Part shown: positions 1 through 8,265 of the stretch, in pieces | Layout of the letters: the number at the start of each line of letters is the position of its first letter | Numbering within the stretch: the stretch's first letter is position 1 | Assembly: GCF_003382565.3 (NCBI RefSeq) | Contig: NZ_CP086253.1 | Span: 2,542,001-2,606,000, forward strand | DNA: 64,000 nucleotides | Direction: 5' to 3' | Source of the DNA: Pectobacterium aquaticum | Lineage (GTDB): Bacteria; Pseudomonadota; Gammaproteobacteria; Enterobacterales; Enterobacteriaceae | Program-made: the position numbers and the translations under genes | Notes under the pieces: generated by a model | What the model was told of the DNA's origin: nothing | The model's database searches: none | The model's input: only the letters and a program-made list of their open reading frames with translations

Positions 1-133
1 TTTCCCCTTCTTCTATACTGCCAGTTACCGACTGCCAGAATTCAGGGTCGTCACGCCGTTGCAACATCAGCACCCGTCCGGTGTCACGGGCATAGATCAC
101 CACCAGAACCGAAACGGGTCGCTTGTATACCAT
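1..133 (-). CDS. nudB: Dihydroneopterin triphosphate diphosphatase NudB, N-terminal part
   Basis: The gene runs off the left edge; only about 44 N-terminal residues are visible, beginning MVYKRPVSVLVVIYARDTGR and continuing to the QRRDDPEFWQSVTGS region. That is the first strand and substrate-binding part of a Nudix hydrolase; the Nudix box itself lies outside the window. The family member NudB hydrolyses dihydroneopterin triphosphate in folate synthesis. The ATG sits one base past the aspS stop on the same strand, so the two are surely co-transcribed, as in E. coli. Confidence 0.88.
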   Translation of the reverse strand, partial: MVYKRPVSVLVVIYARDTGRVLMLQRRDDPEFWQSVTGSIEEGE

Positions 134-134
134 C

Positions 135-1931
135 TTATTCGTTCTCGGATTTTCCATCCTGAGCCGTTTTCCCTTTCACGACTACCGCAATCGCAAGCTC
201 TTCCAGCGAAGCCGAGTTAGCAAAACTTGGCGCTTCCGTCATCAGACACGCAGCTGCCGTCGTTTTCGGGAAGGCGATCACGTCACGAATGTTATCGGTG
301 CCCGTCAGTAACATCACCAGACGGTCAAGACCAAACGCCAGACCCGCGTGCGGCGGCGTACCATATTTCAGCGCGTCCAGCAGGAAGCCAAATTTCTCAC
401 GCTGTTCTTGTTCGGTAATACCCAGAATGCTGAACACGGTTTGCTGCATTTCACCACGGTGAATACGCACGGAACCGCCGCCCACTTCATAACCGTTAAT
501 GACCATGTCATAGGCGTTGGCGATCGCCGAAACCGGGTTAACCGCCAATTCGGAAGGCAGCATGTCACGCGGTGCGGTAAACGGATGGTGCATCGCAGCC
601 AGCCCGCCTTCGCCATCTTCCTCAAACATAGGGAAATCGATGACCCACAGCGGTTCCCAGCTATCGTCTTTCGTCAGATTCAAATCGCGACCCAGCTTGA
701 GACGCAGCGCCCCCAGTGCATCGGTCACCACTTTCGCGCTGTCTGCACCAAAGAACAGGATGTCGCCATCTTGTGCCGCAGTACGATCCAACAGCGCAGA
801 CAGGATGTCTTCATTCAGGAATTTCGCGACAGGGCTTTGAACGCCTTCCAAACCTTTGGCGCGCTCGTTGACCTTAATGTAAGCCAAGCCTTTCGCACCA
901 TAGATTTCAATAAACTTGCCGTATTCATCAATCTGCTTACGACTCAGTTGTGCACCGCTCGGAACACGGATAGCGGCAACGCGGCCTTTAGCATCGTTTG
1001 CTGGGCCGGAGAAGACTTTGAATTCAATGTCTTTAACCAGATCGGCAACGTCGACTAGTTCCAGCGGATTACGCAAATCTGGCTTGTCGGAACCGAAACG
1101 GCGCATCGCTTCTGCGAACGTCATGATCGGGAAATCGCCCAGATCGACACCTTTCACGTCCTGCCACAGTTCACGCACCAGCTTCTCCATCACTTCACGC
1201 ACCTGTGGCGCGGTCATGAAAGAGGTTTCCACATCGATCTGGGTAAATTCTGGCTGCCTGTCGGCACGCAGGTCTTCGTCACGGAAGCATTTGACGATCT
1301 GATAGTAGCGGTCAAAGCCGGACATCATCAGCAGCTGTTTGAACAGCTGTGGGGACTGCGGCAGCGCATAAAATTTGCCTTTATGTACGCGGCTCGGCAC
1401 CAGATAGTCACGCGCGCCTTCCGGCGTCGCTTTCGTCAACATCGGGGTTTCGATGTCCAAGAAGCCGTGGTCGTCCATAAAACGACGCACAAAACTGGTG
1501 ATACGGGCACGCGTTTTCAGGCGCTGCGCCATTTCAGGACGGCGCAAATCCAGATAGCGGAATTTGAGACGCGCTTCTTCGGTATTGGTTTGGTTGGAGT
1601 CCAACGGCAGCGCTTCAGAACGGTTAACGATCGTCAGTGCGTTGGCAAAAATCTCGACTTCGCCCGTCGCCATATCTTTGTTGATTTGGCTTTCTGGACG
1701 GGCACGGACGACACCGGTAAGTTGGATGCAGAACTCGTTACGCAACTCGGATGCCAGTTTAAATGCGTCCTGACGATCCGGGTCAAAAAACACCTGAACC
1801 AGCCCTTCGCGGTCACGCATATCAATAAAAATCAAACCACCCAGATCGCGGCGGCGGTTAACCCAACCGCACAATGTCACTTCCTGGCCCACATGGGACG
1901 AATTCAACTGCCCGCAATAATTAGTACGCAT
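135..1931 (-). CDS. aspS: Aspartyl-tRNA synthetase
   Basis: Class II aminoacyl-tRNA synthetase charging tRNA-Asp in the cytoplasm. The 598-residue protein aligns end to end with E. coli AspS (590). It has an N-terminal OB-fold anticodon-binding domain (about 1-110), motif 2 FRDEDLRADRQPEF near residue 217, a bacterial GAD insertion in the middle, and motif 3 GLAFGLDRL near the C-terminus. A GTG codon lies directly before the ATG at 1931. I chose the ATG because AAAGGA sits 7 bases upstream of it and the family protein starts MRT. nudB follows immediately in the same operon. Confidence 0.97.
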   Translation of the reverse strand: MRTNYCGQLNSSHVGQEVTLCGWVNRRRDLGGLIFIDMRDREGLVQVFFDPDRQDAFKLASELRNEFCIQLTGVVRARPESQINKDMATGEVEIFANALTIVNRSEALPLDSNQTNTEEARLKFRYLDLRRPEMAQRLKTRARITSFVRRFMDDHGFLDIETPMLTKATPEGARDYLVPSRVHKGKFYALPQSPQLFKQLLMMSGFDRYYQIVKCFRDEDLRADRQPEFTQIDVETSFMTAPQVREVMEKLVRELWQDVKGVDLGDFPIMTFAEAMRRFGSDKPDLRNPLELVDVADLVKDIEFKVFSGPANDAKGRVAAIRVPSGAQLSRKQIDEYGKFIEIYGAKGLAYIKVNERAKGLEGVQSPVAKFLNEDILSALLDRTAAQDGDILFFGADSAKVVTDALGALRLKLGRDLNLTKDDSWEPLWVIDFPMFEEDGEGGLAAMHHPFTAPRDMLPSELAVNPVSAIANAYDMVINGYEVGGGSVRIHRGEMQQTVFSILGITEQEQREKFGFLLDALKYGTPPHAGLAFGLDRLVMLLTGTDNIRDVIAFPKTTAAACLMTEAPSFANSASLEELAIAVVVKGKTAQDGKSENE

Positions 1932-2463
1932 CACGATGTCCTTTTACTCATCCGCCAGCTCACACGTTTTCACGGTAGATCACTTTTCACGGTAAATCAC
2001 AGTGCAAAAACAGTGGCATTTTCGCTGCACGGCATGGTTTTTCTGGGTTACTGTCCGATGAAAAAAGGCGGTTATTATAAAGGATATTCGCCCGAACGAT
2101 AAGCATGAAGGTAACGCTCTGCGACGCTGCCGCCTACTCTTTTTACGAAATTTCCTTTCCGGTTAACGGAATGTTCACTAATCGAGGCAGAGTTGTTGCA
2201 AAACCGATCTTCCCTTGCATGCCTCTTTCAATGTGAAGGACAATACCACCGAGAGCGTTGCTCTGTGGATTTATGAACAGCAAGAGTGGGAAGTGCTTGA
2301 GCAGTTTTTAACCCAGTTGGGTGCCGATGAGGAAAATGGCTTTGGCATGATCATGGAAGCCGCACTGTGGGCGGACGAGATTTTATAAACGATGTCTCCC
2401 AGTTCACTCGCACTGCCCCGACAATTACGCGATAATGCTCGGCATTCTATTGATGGCGACGAC
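1932..2463. other. Intergenic stretch between divergent aspS and yecE
   Basis: This region separates aspS (leftward) from yecE (rightward) and should hold both promoters. E. coli carries yecD (isochorismatase family) here; no yecD-like coding is visible. The only coding hint is the short ORF listed at 2233-2388. I see no convincing hairpin terminator or named operator. Confidence 0.5.
2233..2388 (+). CDS. Possible small acidic ORF upstream of yecE (unrecognised)
   Basis: A GTG-initiated frame of 51 codons ends three bases before the first possible yecE start. The product is acidic and looks helical, with stretches such as LWIYEQQEWEVLEQFL and FGMIMEAALWADEIL. I do not recognise it. There is no good ribosome-binding site before the GTG, and the frame is closed by a stop at 2179-2181, so it may be the tail of a decayed gene rather than an intact one. 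The amino acid composition looks protein-like and the close coupling to yecE is the main support. Confidence 0.28.
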   Translation: MKDNTTESVALWIYEQQEWEVLEQFLTQLGADEENGFGMIMEAALWADEIL

Positions 2464-3279
2464 ATGATGTATATCGGATTACCACAATGGCAGCATCCCG
2501 CCTGGAGTCGGTTGGGCTTAAACGACCTTGCCGACTACAGCCGCTATTTTACCTGTGTTGAAGGTAATACGACCTTTTATGCGTTACCTTCACGCGAGGT
2601 TGTCGAGCGCTGGCGTGATATGACGCATGATGACTTTCGCTTTTGTTTCAAGTTTCCCTCAGCGATCAGCCATAAAGCCGCCTTGCAGAACTGTGCTAGC
2701 GATGTCGGACTTTTTTATCAATGCCTTGAACCGATTGCACACCGTATCGGACAACTCTGGCTGCAACTTCCCGCGACTTTCAGCCCTGCGCAGTTGCCCG
2801 TGCTGTGGCGATTTCTTGATGCTTTGCCGCAGGAATTTAGCTACGGTGTGGAAGTCCGCCACCCGCTGTTTTTTGCCAAAGGCGATGAAGAACGCGCGCT
2901 GAATCAGGGGCTACAGCAGCGCAGAATTAACCGCGTGATCCTCGACAGCCGCCCGGTTCACCATGCCGCACCAGAGAGCGCTGCGATGCGTGAAGCCCAG
3001 CGGAAGAAGCCTCGCGTGCCGGTTCACGCTGTGCTGACGGCCACGCAGCCGCTGATTCGCTTTATCGGCAGTGAAAAGCAGGAAGAAAATCTTCGTTGGT
3101 TCGAGTCATGGCGTAACAAGCTGCCGCAGTGGCGTGAGGCAAATCCCTTCTTCTTTATCCATACACCAGATATCGGTGATGCCCCACCGTTGGCGCAGCA
3201 GCTTTGGCCCTTGCTCGCCGAAATCGACCCGACCTTTCCGCCCCCGCCGGATTGGCCACAGCAGGCAACGCTCTTTTGA
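2464..3279 (+). CDS. yecE: DUF72 family protein YecE
   Basis: Conserved protein of the DUF72 (YecE-like TIM-barrel) family with no settled biochemical role. The sequence matches E. coli YecE (272 aa) throughout, including YIGLPQW at the start, CVEGNTTFYALP, FCFKFP, YGVEVRHP, NRVILDSRPVH and the C-terminal FIHTPD. The frame is open upstream to an ATG at 2392, adding 24 residues the family lacks, so I place the start at the double ATG 2464/2467. Upstream of these ATGs the ribosome-binding sequence is weak, so the start is not certain. Confidence 0.9.
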   Translation: MMYIGLPQWQHPAWSRLGLNDLADYSRYFTCVEGNTTFYALPSREVVERWRDMTHDDFRFCFKFPSAISHKAALQNCASDVGLFYQCLEPIAHRIGQLWLQLPATFSPAQLPVLWRFLDALPQEFSYGVEVRHPLFFAKGDEERALNQGLQQRRINRVILDSRPVHHAAPESAAMREAQRKKPRVPVHAVLTATQPLIRFIGSEKQEENLRWFESWRNKLPQWREANPFFFIHTPDIGDAPPLAQQLWPLLAEIDPTFPPPPDWPQQATLF

Positions 3280-3446
3280 TATATCCGCTGATACCTCTGC
3301 CACTGGCATGTGTTAGCCCGTTTGGTTATAAACAATTTTGCAACGCAACGCATTTCCGCTAAAAAAATCGGCCTTTACAGGCGACAGTTGCGTTAGGTAA
3401 AGCTATTATTCTGCAAGCCGTTTTCGGTTAGGTTACGGAGTAAAAC

Positions 3447-3842
3447 ATGGTAAGTGCGCTCTATATCGTGCTTGGCGCAATCTTGTTGATAAAGCTGTCT
3501 ATTGATGTTGTGAAACTCAGAATGCAGTATCGCGTGGCGTATGGAGACGGCGGGTTTTATGAATTGCAAACGGCGATCCGGGTACATGGCAATGCGGTGG
3601 AATACATTCCGATTGCGGCGATTCTGCTGGTGCTGATGGAAATGAACGGCGCCCTTATCATCATGATCCACTTCTGCGGTATTTTATTGATTACTGGGCG
3701 TCTAGCGCACTATTATGGACTTCGGCATCGCGAATTCCGCTGGCGACGTTCCGGTATGTCGGCAACCTACGCCTCACTCATTCTGATGATTGCAGCAAAC
3801 CTCTATTATCTTCCCTGGGATCTGGTTTTCACGCTGTACTGA
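3447..3842 (+). CDS. yecN: MAPEG family membrane protein YecN
   Basis: Small integral inner-membrane protein of 131 residues in the MAPEG family (membrane-associated eicosanoid and glutathione metabolism), the same length as E. coli YecN. Four hydrophobic segments can be seen at about 4-22, 55-75, 78-97 and 108-128. The family signature RVHGNAVEYIP is at about 46-56. A GGTTACGGAG ribosome-binding site precedes the ATG. The enterobacterial protein has no proven enzymatic activity. It stands alone between yecE and cmoA, in the E. coli order. Confidence 0.93.
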   Translation: MVSALYIVLGAILLIKLSIDVVKLRMQYRVAYGDGGFYELQTAIRVHGNAVEYIPIAAILLVLMEMNGALIIMIHFCGILLITGRLAHYYGLRHREFRWRRSGMSATYASLILMIAANLYYLPWDLVFTLY

Positions 3843-4010
3843 TGGCGTGAGACAAAAACTATCACCGCCTCTCTCGGGCGCACAGACATTATGCGTCCGG
3901 GAATCAAAAACCGTGTCCACACCCTACGTCTACACCATGTGAAAGGTGAAGACCACGGTGTATTCTGCTAGAATGCGCGCCTCTTTATTACTCTCAGTGC
4001 ACTTTCCGCC

Positions 4011-4754
4011 ATGCCAAACCGCGATATGCTTTTCTCTGTGCCAATTGCCAATTTAGGCGACTGGACATTCGACGAACGCGTTGCCGACGTCTTCCCCGAT
4101 ATGATCCAACGTTCCGTGCCCGGCTATTCCAACATCATCTCGATGATTGGCATGCTGGCAGAACGCTTCGTCCGCCCGGATAGCCACGTTTACGATCTAG
4201 GATGCTCGCTGGGCGCCGCCACGTTGTCTATGCGACGTAATATTCATGTCCCAGATTGCAAAATTATCGCGGTAGACAATTCTCCGGCAATGGTGAAGCG
4301 CTGCCGCAGCCACATTGACGCTTTCCGTTCCGATACCCCCGTTGAGATTATAGAAGCCGATATCCTGAATATTGATATCGAAAATGCATCTATGGTGGTG
4401 CTGAACTTTACCCTTCAGTTTCTGGAACCTTCCCAGCGTCAGGTGCTCATCAAGCGTATTTATCAGGGATTGAATCCCGGCGGCGTGCTCGTGCTCTCAG
4501 AGAAATTCAATTTTGCGGACAAAGACGTCGGTGAATTGCTGTTCAACATGCATCTCGATTTCAAACGGGCAAATGGCTACAGCGAGTTAGAAATCAGTCA
4601 GAAGCGCAGCATGCTGGAAAACGTCATGCTGACCGATTCAGTAGAAACCCATAAAGCTCGACTGGCAGATGCCGGTTTTGAGCACAGCGAAATTTGGTTT
4701 CAGTGTTTTAATTTTGGTTCGTTATTAGCCGTGAAAGCAGAGGAAAAGGCGTGA
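4011..4754 (+). CDS. cmoA: Carboxy-SAM synthase CmoA
   Basis: Converts S-adenosylmethionine plus prephenate into carboxy-SAM, the donor for 5-oxyacetyluridine (cmo5U) at tRNA wobble position 34. At 247 residues it equals E. coli CmoA. The Rossmann SAM motif DLGCSLGAA is at 62-70, and FDERVADVFPDMIQRSVPGY near the N-terminus and FKRANGYSELEISQKR later are strongly conserved. It overlaps the GTG of cmoB by four bases, indicating translational coupling of the two consecutive steps. Confidence 0.97.
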   Translation: MPNRDMLFSVPIANLGDWTFDERVADVFPDMIQRSVPGYSNIISMIGMLAERFVRPDSHVYDLGCSLGAATLSMRRNIHVPDCKIIAVDNSPAMVKRCRSHIDAFRSDTPVEIIEADILNIDIENASMVVLNFTLQFLEPSQRQVLIKRIYQGLNPGGVLVLSEKFNFADKDVGELLFNMHLDFKRANGYSELEISQKRSMLENVMLTDSVETHKARLADAGFEHSEIWFQCFNFGSLLAVKAEEKA

Positions 4755-5737
4755 TCGATTTCGGCAATTTTTATCAACAAATCGCAAAAGGCCCGCTCAG
4801 CCACTGGCTTAACACGCTGCCTTCACAGCTCAGTAGTTGGCAGCAAGAATCGTTGCACGGTAAGTTCAAACTCTGGTTTAACTCGCTGGAACACCTCCCG
4901 TCGTTAACGCCAACGTCCCTGGATTTGAACGACAGCGTCACGGCACGTATGGAACCCGATATTTCCGTCGGCCAGCGTGAAGGCATTGAAAAGCTGCTAC
5001 GTAACCTGATGCCCTGGCGTAAAGGCCCTTTTTCGCTTTACGGCGTGGATATCAACACGGAATGGCGTTCTGACTGGAAATGGCAGCGCGTTCTGCCGCA
5101 TATCAGCCCACTGAAGAATCGCCTGATTCTGGATGTAGGCTGCGGCAGCGGCTATCACCTGTGGCGGATGGTCGGCGAAGGCGCCACGATGGCAGTTGGC
5201 ATCGATCCTATGCAGTTGTTCTTATGCCAGTTTGAAGCTGTGCGTAAGCTACTCGGCGACGATCAGCGTGCGCACGTTCTGCCGCTCGGTATTGAGCAAC
5301 TCCCCGAACTTGCTGCGTTTGACACCGTGTTTTCTATGGGCGTGCTGTACCACCGCCGTTCCCCACTCGATCACCTGTGGCAATTGAAGAATCAGTTGGT
5401 GGCGGGTGGCGAACTGGTGCTGGAAACGCTGGTCATTGACGGCGATGAAAATCAGGTGCTGGTACCGGGAGAACGCTACGCGCAAATGCGCAATGTGTAT
5501 TTCATCCCTTCCGCCGCAGCCTTGACAACATGGCTTGAGAAATGCGGCTTTGTTGATGTCCGCGTCGTCGATATCTGCACCACGACAACGCAGGAACAGC
5601 GCCGGACAGACTGGATGATCACGGAATCACTGGCTGAATTCCTCGATCCTGACGATCCGACGAAAACGGTGGAAGGTTACCCCGCACCAGTACGTGCCGT
5701 ATTGGTTGCACGTAAACCCGGTATCTACCAGCCCTAA
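4751..5737 (+). CDS. cmoB: tRNA U34 carboxymethyltransferase CmoB
   Basis: Transfers the carboxymethyl group of carboxy-SAM to 5-hydroxyuridine-34 of tRNA, making cmo5U. It has 328 residues and is closely similar to E. coli CmoB along its length. A family-specific N-terminal region (1-90) ends in NLMPWRKGPFSLYGV, then DVGCGSGYH at 128-136 forms the SAM site, followed by FSMGVLYHRRSPL. The start is a GTG whose last two bases overlap the cmoA TGA. The final gene of the cmoAB unit; a strong hairpin follows at 5761-5779. Confidence 0.97.
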   Translation: MIDFGNFYQQIAKGPLSHWLNTLPSQLSSWQQESLHGKFKLWFNSLEHLPSLTPTSLDLNDSVTARMEPDISVGQREGIEKLLRNLMPWRKGPFSLYGVDINTEWRSDWKWQRVLPHISPLKNRLILDVGCGSGYHLWRMVGEGATMAVGIDPMQLFLCQFEAVRKLLGDDQRAHVLPLGIEQLPELAAFDTVFSMGVLYHRRSPLDHLWQLKNQLVAGGELVLETLVIDGDENQVLVPGERYAQMRNVYFIPSAAALTTWLEKCGFVDVRVVDICTTTTQEQRRTDWMITESLAEFLDPDDPTKTVEGYPAPVRAVLVARKPGIYQP

Positions 5738-5750
5738 ATTACTGCGCTAG

Positions 5751-5780
5751 ACAAAAAAAACCCCAGCAACACGCTGGGGC
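5751..5780 (-). terminator. Rho-independent terminator between cmoB and cutC
   Basis: A perfect 7-bp stem CCCCAGC/GCTGGGG closes a 5-base loop. Eight A residues flank it on the left, so on the minus strand the hairpin is followed by a run of T: an intrinsic terminator for cutC transcripts. The plus-strand side lacks a strong T-run, although the hairpin may also help end cmoAB transcripts. Confidence 0.8.
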
Positions 5781-5893
5781 TTGGTACTTGCCATGCACAC
5801 CAGATGGTATGCGGCGCGGCAAAATTGAAAAGTGCCGATGTGGTGTTATATAACAACGCTGTTTATCTAGCCTACATCGTGAAATGCCTTACA

Positions 5894-6652
5894 TCAGGAT
5901 ACGTACTGAATTTCACGATCTGGGCTGACAGCCCGCTTCATGGCTTCCACCACATCACCATCCACGCAATACTGGCTAAATTCATCTAATTCCGTCTCAG
6001 AACACATCGATACGCCAATTTTGCGATAGCGCATCGGAGAAGGTGTCCACTGGCCTGCCGAGCTGTGTAGTTCTCGGATGCCAGCCTGCTGAAATTTGTG
6101 TACGTTAGTCAAGCGCACGCCGGAACCCGCCATAATAATTGGACCGCGACTGGCCTGTGTTAGTTCACGTAATAACCGCAACCCATTTTCCGCCGTCTGC
6201 TGCTGCCCAGAAGTCAATATGCGCGATACGCCAAGTTCAGTAAGCTGTTCCAGTGCAATGTATGGGTTCAGGCACATATCGAATGCGCGATGAAAAGTCA
6301 CCGCCATCCCTTGAGCCACCGCCATGATTTCGCGCATTTTGGGCAAATCAATATGCCCTTCCTGATTGAGTGCGCCGACAACAACGCCGGGAAACCCCAT
6401 CTCACGAATCTGCTCAATGTCGTATTTGATAGCAGCAAATTCCATCGCGCTGTAGCAAAAATCGCCCCCTCGCGGACGCACAATCGGGTGAACAGGAATC
6501 GCGACTTTTTCGCGCGCACCACGCAGCACACCATAGGATGGCGTTAACCCGCCTTCTCGCTGTCCTGCACAGAGCTCAATCCTGTCAGCCCCAGACTGCG
6601 CTGCTGTTATCGCACAATCAACGCTATAACAGCATACTTCCAGTTTCGTCAT
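5894..6652 (-). CDS. cutC: CutC family protein
   Basis: TIM-barrel protein of the CutC family, historically tied to copper homeostasis; the role in E. coli is disputed and no reaction is established. It has 252 residues (E. coli 248). Conserved pieces are IELCAGQREGGLTPS near the N-terminus, VHPIVRPRGGDFCY, VTFHRAFDMC, RILTSGQQQTA and ELHSSAGQWTPSPMRYR. It is a single gene oriented against cmoB, with its own terminator downstream. Confidence 0.93.
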   Translation of the reverse strand: MTKLEVCCYSVDCAITAAQSGADRIELCAGQREGGLTPSYGVLRGAREKVAIPVHPIVRPRGGDFCYSAMEFAAIKYDIEQIREMGFPGVVVGALNQEGHIDLPKMREIMAVAQGMAVTFHRAFDMCLNPYIALEQLTELGVSRILTSGQQQTAENGLRLLRELTQASRGPIIMAGSGVRLTNVHKFQQAGIRELHSSAGQWTPSPMRYRKIGVSMCSETELDEFSQYCVDGDVVEAMKRAVSPDREIQYVS

Positions 6653-7061
<409 letters not shown>

Positions 7062-7634
7062 TTATAGCGTCGACATTTCGCTTGCGACAACATCGCGTAT
7101 ATCACATGGATGAAATTTTATTGTCACTTTCCCGTTGGTTACCGCCAGCGTAGGATTAGAAATTCGCTCTTTTTCGCCTTGCGGAGAACTGAATTTAAGC
7201 TTGATGCTCGGCGTACGCAGCGCATCATCAGACAAGCAGGCTAGCGCACGCTGGTGCAGCGTTTCTGCTTCCCCGGGCAGCACAAGTTCCACATGCTCCC
7301 ATCCTTCATGCGGATAATGCTTTTTCCCCGGCCACGGTAGCTCGATACAGGTAATCTGCCAGGGGCCGACCGTGAGTGCATTCTCCAGAATAAACAAGCA
7401 GATTGTGCGGCCATTGATCTGGTTTTCAGACAGCAGGCGGCCAGCCTTTAGCAGCACCGCTTTCCATGATTCAGCCGTCGTATTCTGATGGCAACGCAAC
7501 GAAATATGGTCAGCATGAAATGCGCCTAAATCCAGCTGTAGCACATCGGCCAATTCCTGTAGCGCTTGCTCGAATCGCGCTAAATCCGTTATCAAATCAT
7601 CGGGTAACATATCGGGCAACACTCCTCGCGGCAT
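7062..7634 (-). CDS. yecM: VOC-superfamily protein YecM
   Basis: Homologue of E. coli YecM, a putative metal-binding protein of the vicinal-oxygen-chelate fold with no known reaction. It has 190 residues, with the family-diagnostic HISLRCHQNTTAESW, LLSENQINGR, ELPWPGKKHYPHEGWEHVE and the C-terminal NPTLAVTNGKVTIKFHP. Histidines in the second and third of these are the likely metal ligands. The ATG at 7634 gives MPRGVLPDML; an internal ATG eight codons later is possible. Confidence 0.92.
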   Translation of the reverse strand: MPRGVLPDMLPDDLITDLARFEQALQELADVLQLDLGAFHADHISLRCHQNTTAESWKAVLLKAGRLLSENQINGRTICLFILENALTVGPWQITCIELPWPGKKHYPHEGWEHVELVLPGEAETLHQRALACLSDDALRTPSIKLKFSSPQGEKERISNPTLAVTNGKVTIKFHPCDIRDVVASEMSTL

Positions 7635-8265
7635 CTCACATTATCAATCACCATTTGCACAGTGAGAATATCACACCCGTGACGCATCCTAATTAAATTC
7701 TATTTTTCTCCATGTACATTTATTTACACCTTCATTACGTGAAACGCATTAAATGCAAAGAAAAGGTAATAATACTGTTTGATTAATAAACGAAAATATT
7801 TTTTACCAAGTGTAAGCTTCAATACTTCTTGCAATCTATTCTGGGAGGAATCTTAAATAATACGCGCCCCATTGAACGCCGAAAAGAAAACGTATAAATT
7901 AAGAAAACAAATAATAACGCAGAGATATCACCATGGTTTTACTCATTATATCCATCGCACTTATCGCTATTGCGGCATATGCTATTTTTCGTCATTTTAA
8001 AACCAGAGACTCACATAAAATTGGTGTAAATAGTCGGTCGAAAAAACGTTAAGATCGCGATTGGATTTATTTTTATTCTACCTAAAACTATTTTTTCTTT
8101 TTTTTGTCGTGTTCTCCTTATCCTTTTTTCATCTCGTTCCCCTCTTTAACTCCCGCCATGTCGGGTATTTTTTCGCCTGAACATCCCGTTGCCTCGCCCC
8201 GTCTGCTGACGAGGAAAGGCAAATATGGTATAAGCAAGGCTTAATTTTTTATTTAAGGTAAACCG
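7635..8265. other. Intergenic stretch yecM-argS
   Basis: About 630 AT-rich bases between divergent yecM and argS. It holds one small ORF (7933-8052) and must contain the argS promoter close to 8200-8250, where a TATAAG-like -10 element can be seen. No repeat or strong terminator was found. Confidence 0.5.
7933..8052 (+). CDS. Small single-pass membrane protein (unrecognised)
   Basis: A 39-codon ORF beginning MVLLIISIALIAIAAYAIF, a clean 17-19 residue hydrophobic helix. A short basic tail ends NSRSKKR. This is the architecture of many small inner-membrane proteins: helix in the membrane, positive tail in the cytoplasm. The ribosome-binding site (AGAGA about 9 bases upstream) is weak. The size is too small for most gene callers. 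I do not recognise a family; it sits alone between yecM and argS. Confidence 0.5.
   Translation: MVLLIISIALIAIAAYAIFRHFKTRDSHKIGVNSRSKKR

Noticed and set aside
348..1058. A 236-codon open frame antisense to aspS
   Set aside because: It is the complement of the aspS coding sequence, with no ribosome-binding site and no family similarity.
2392..2463. N-terminal extension of YecE
   Set aside because: Not present in homologues; conservation begins at MMYIGLPQW.
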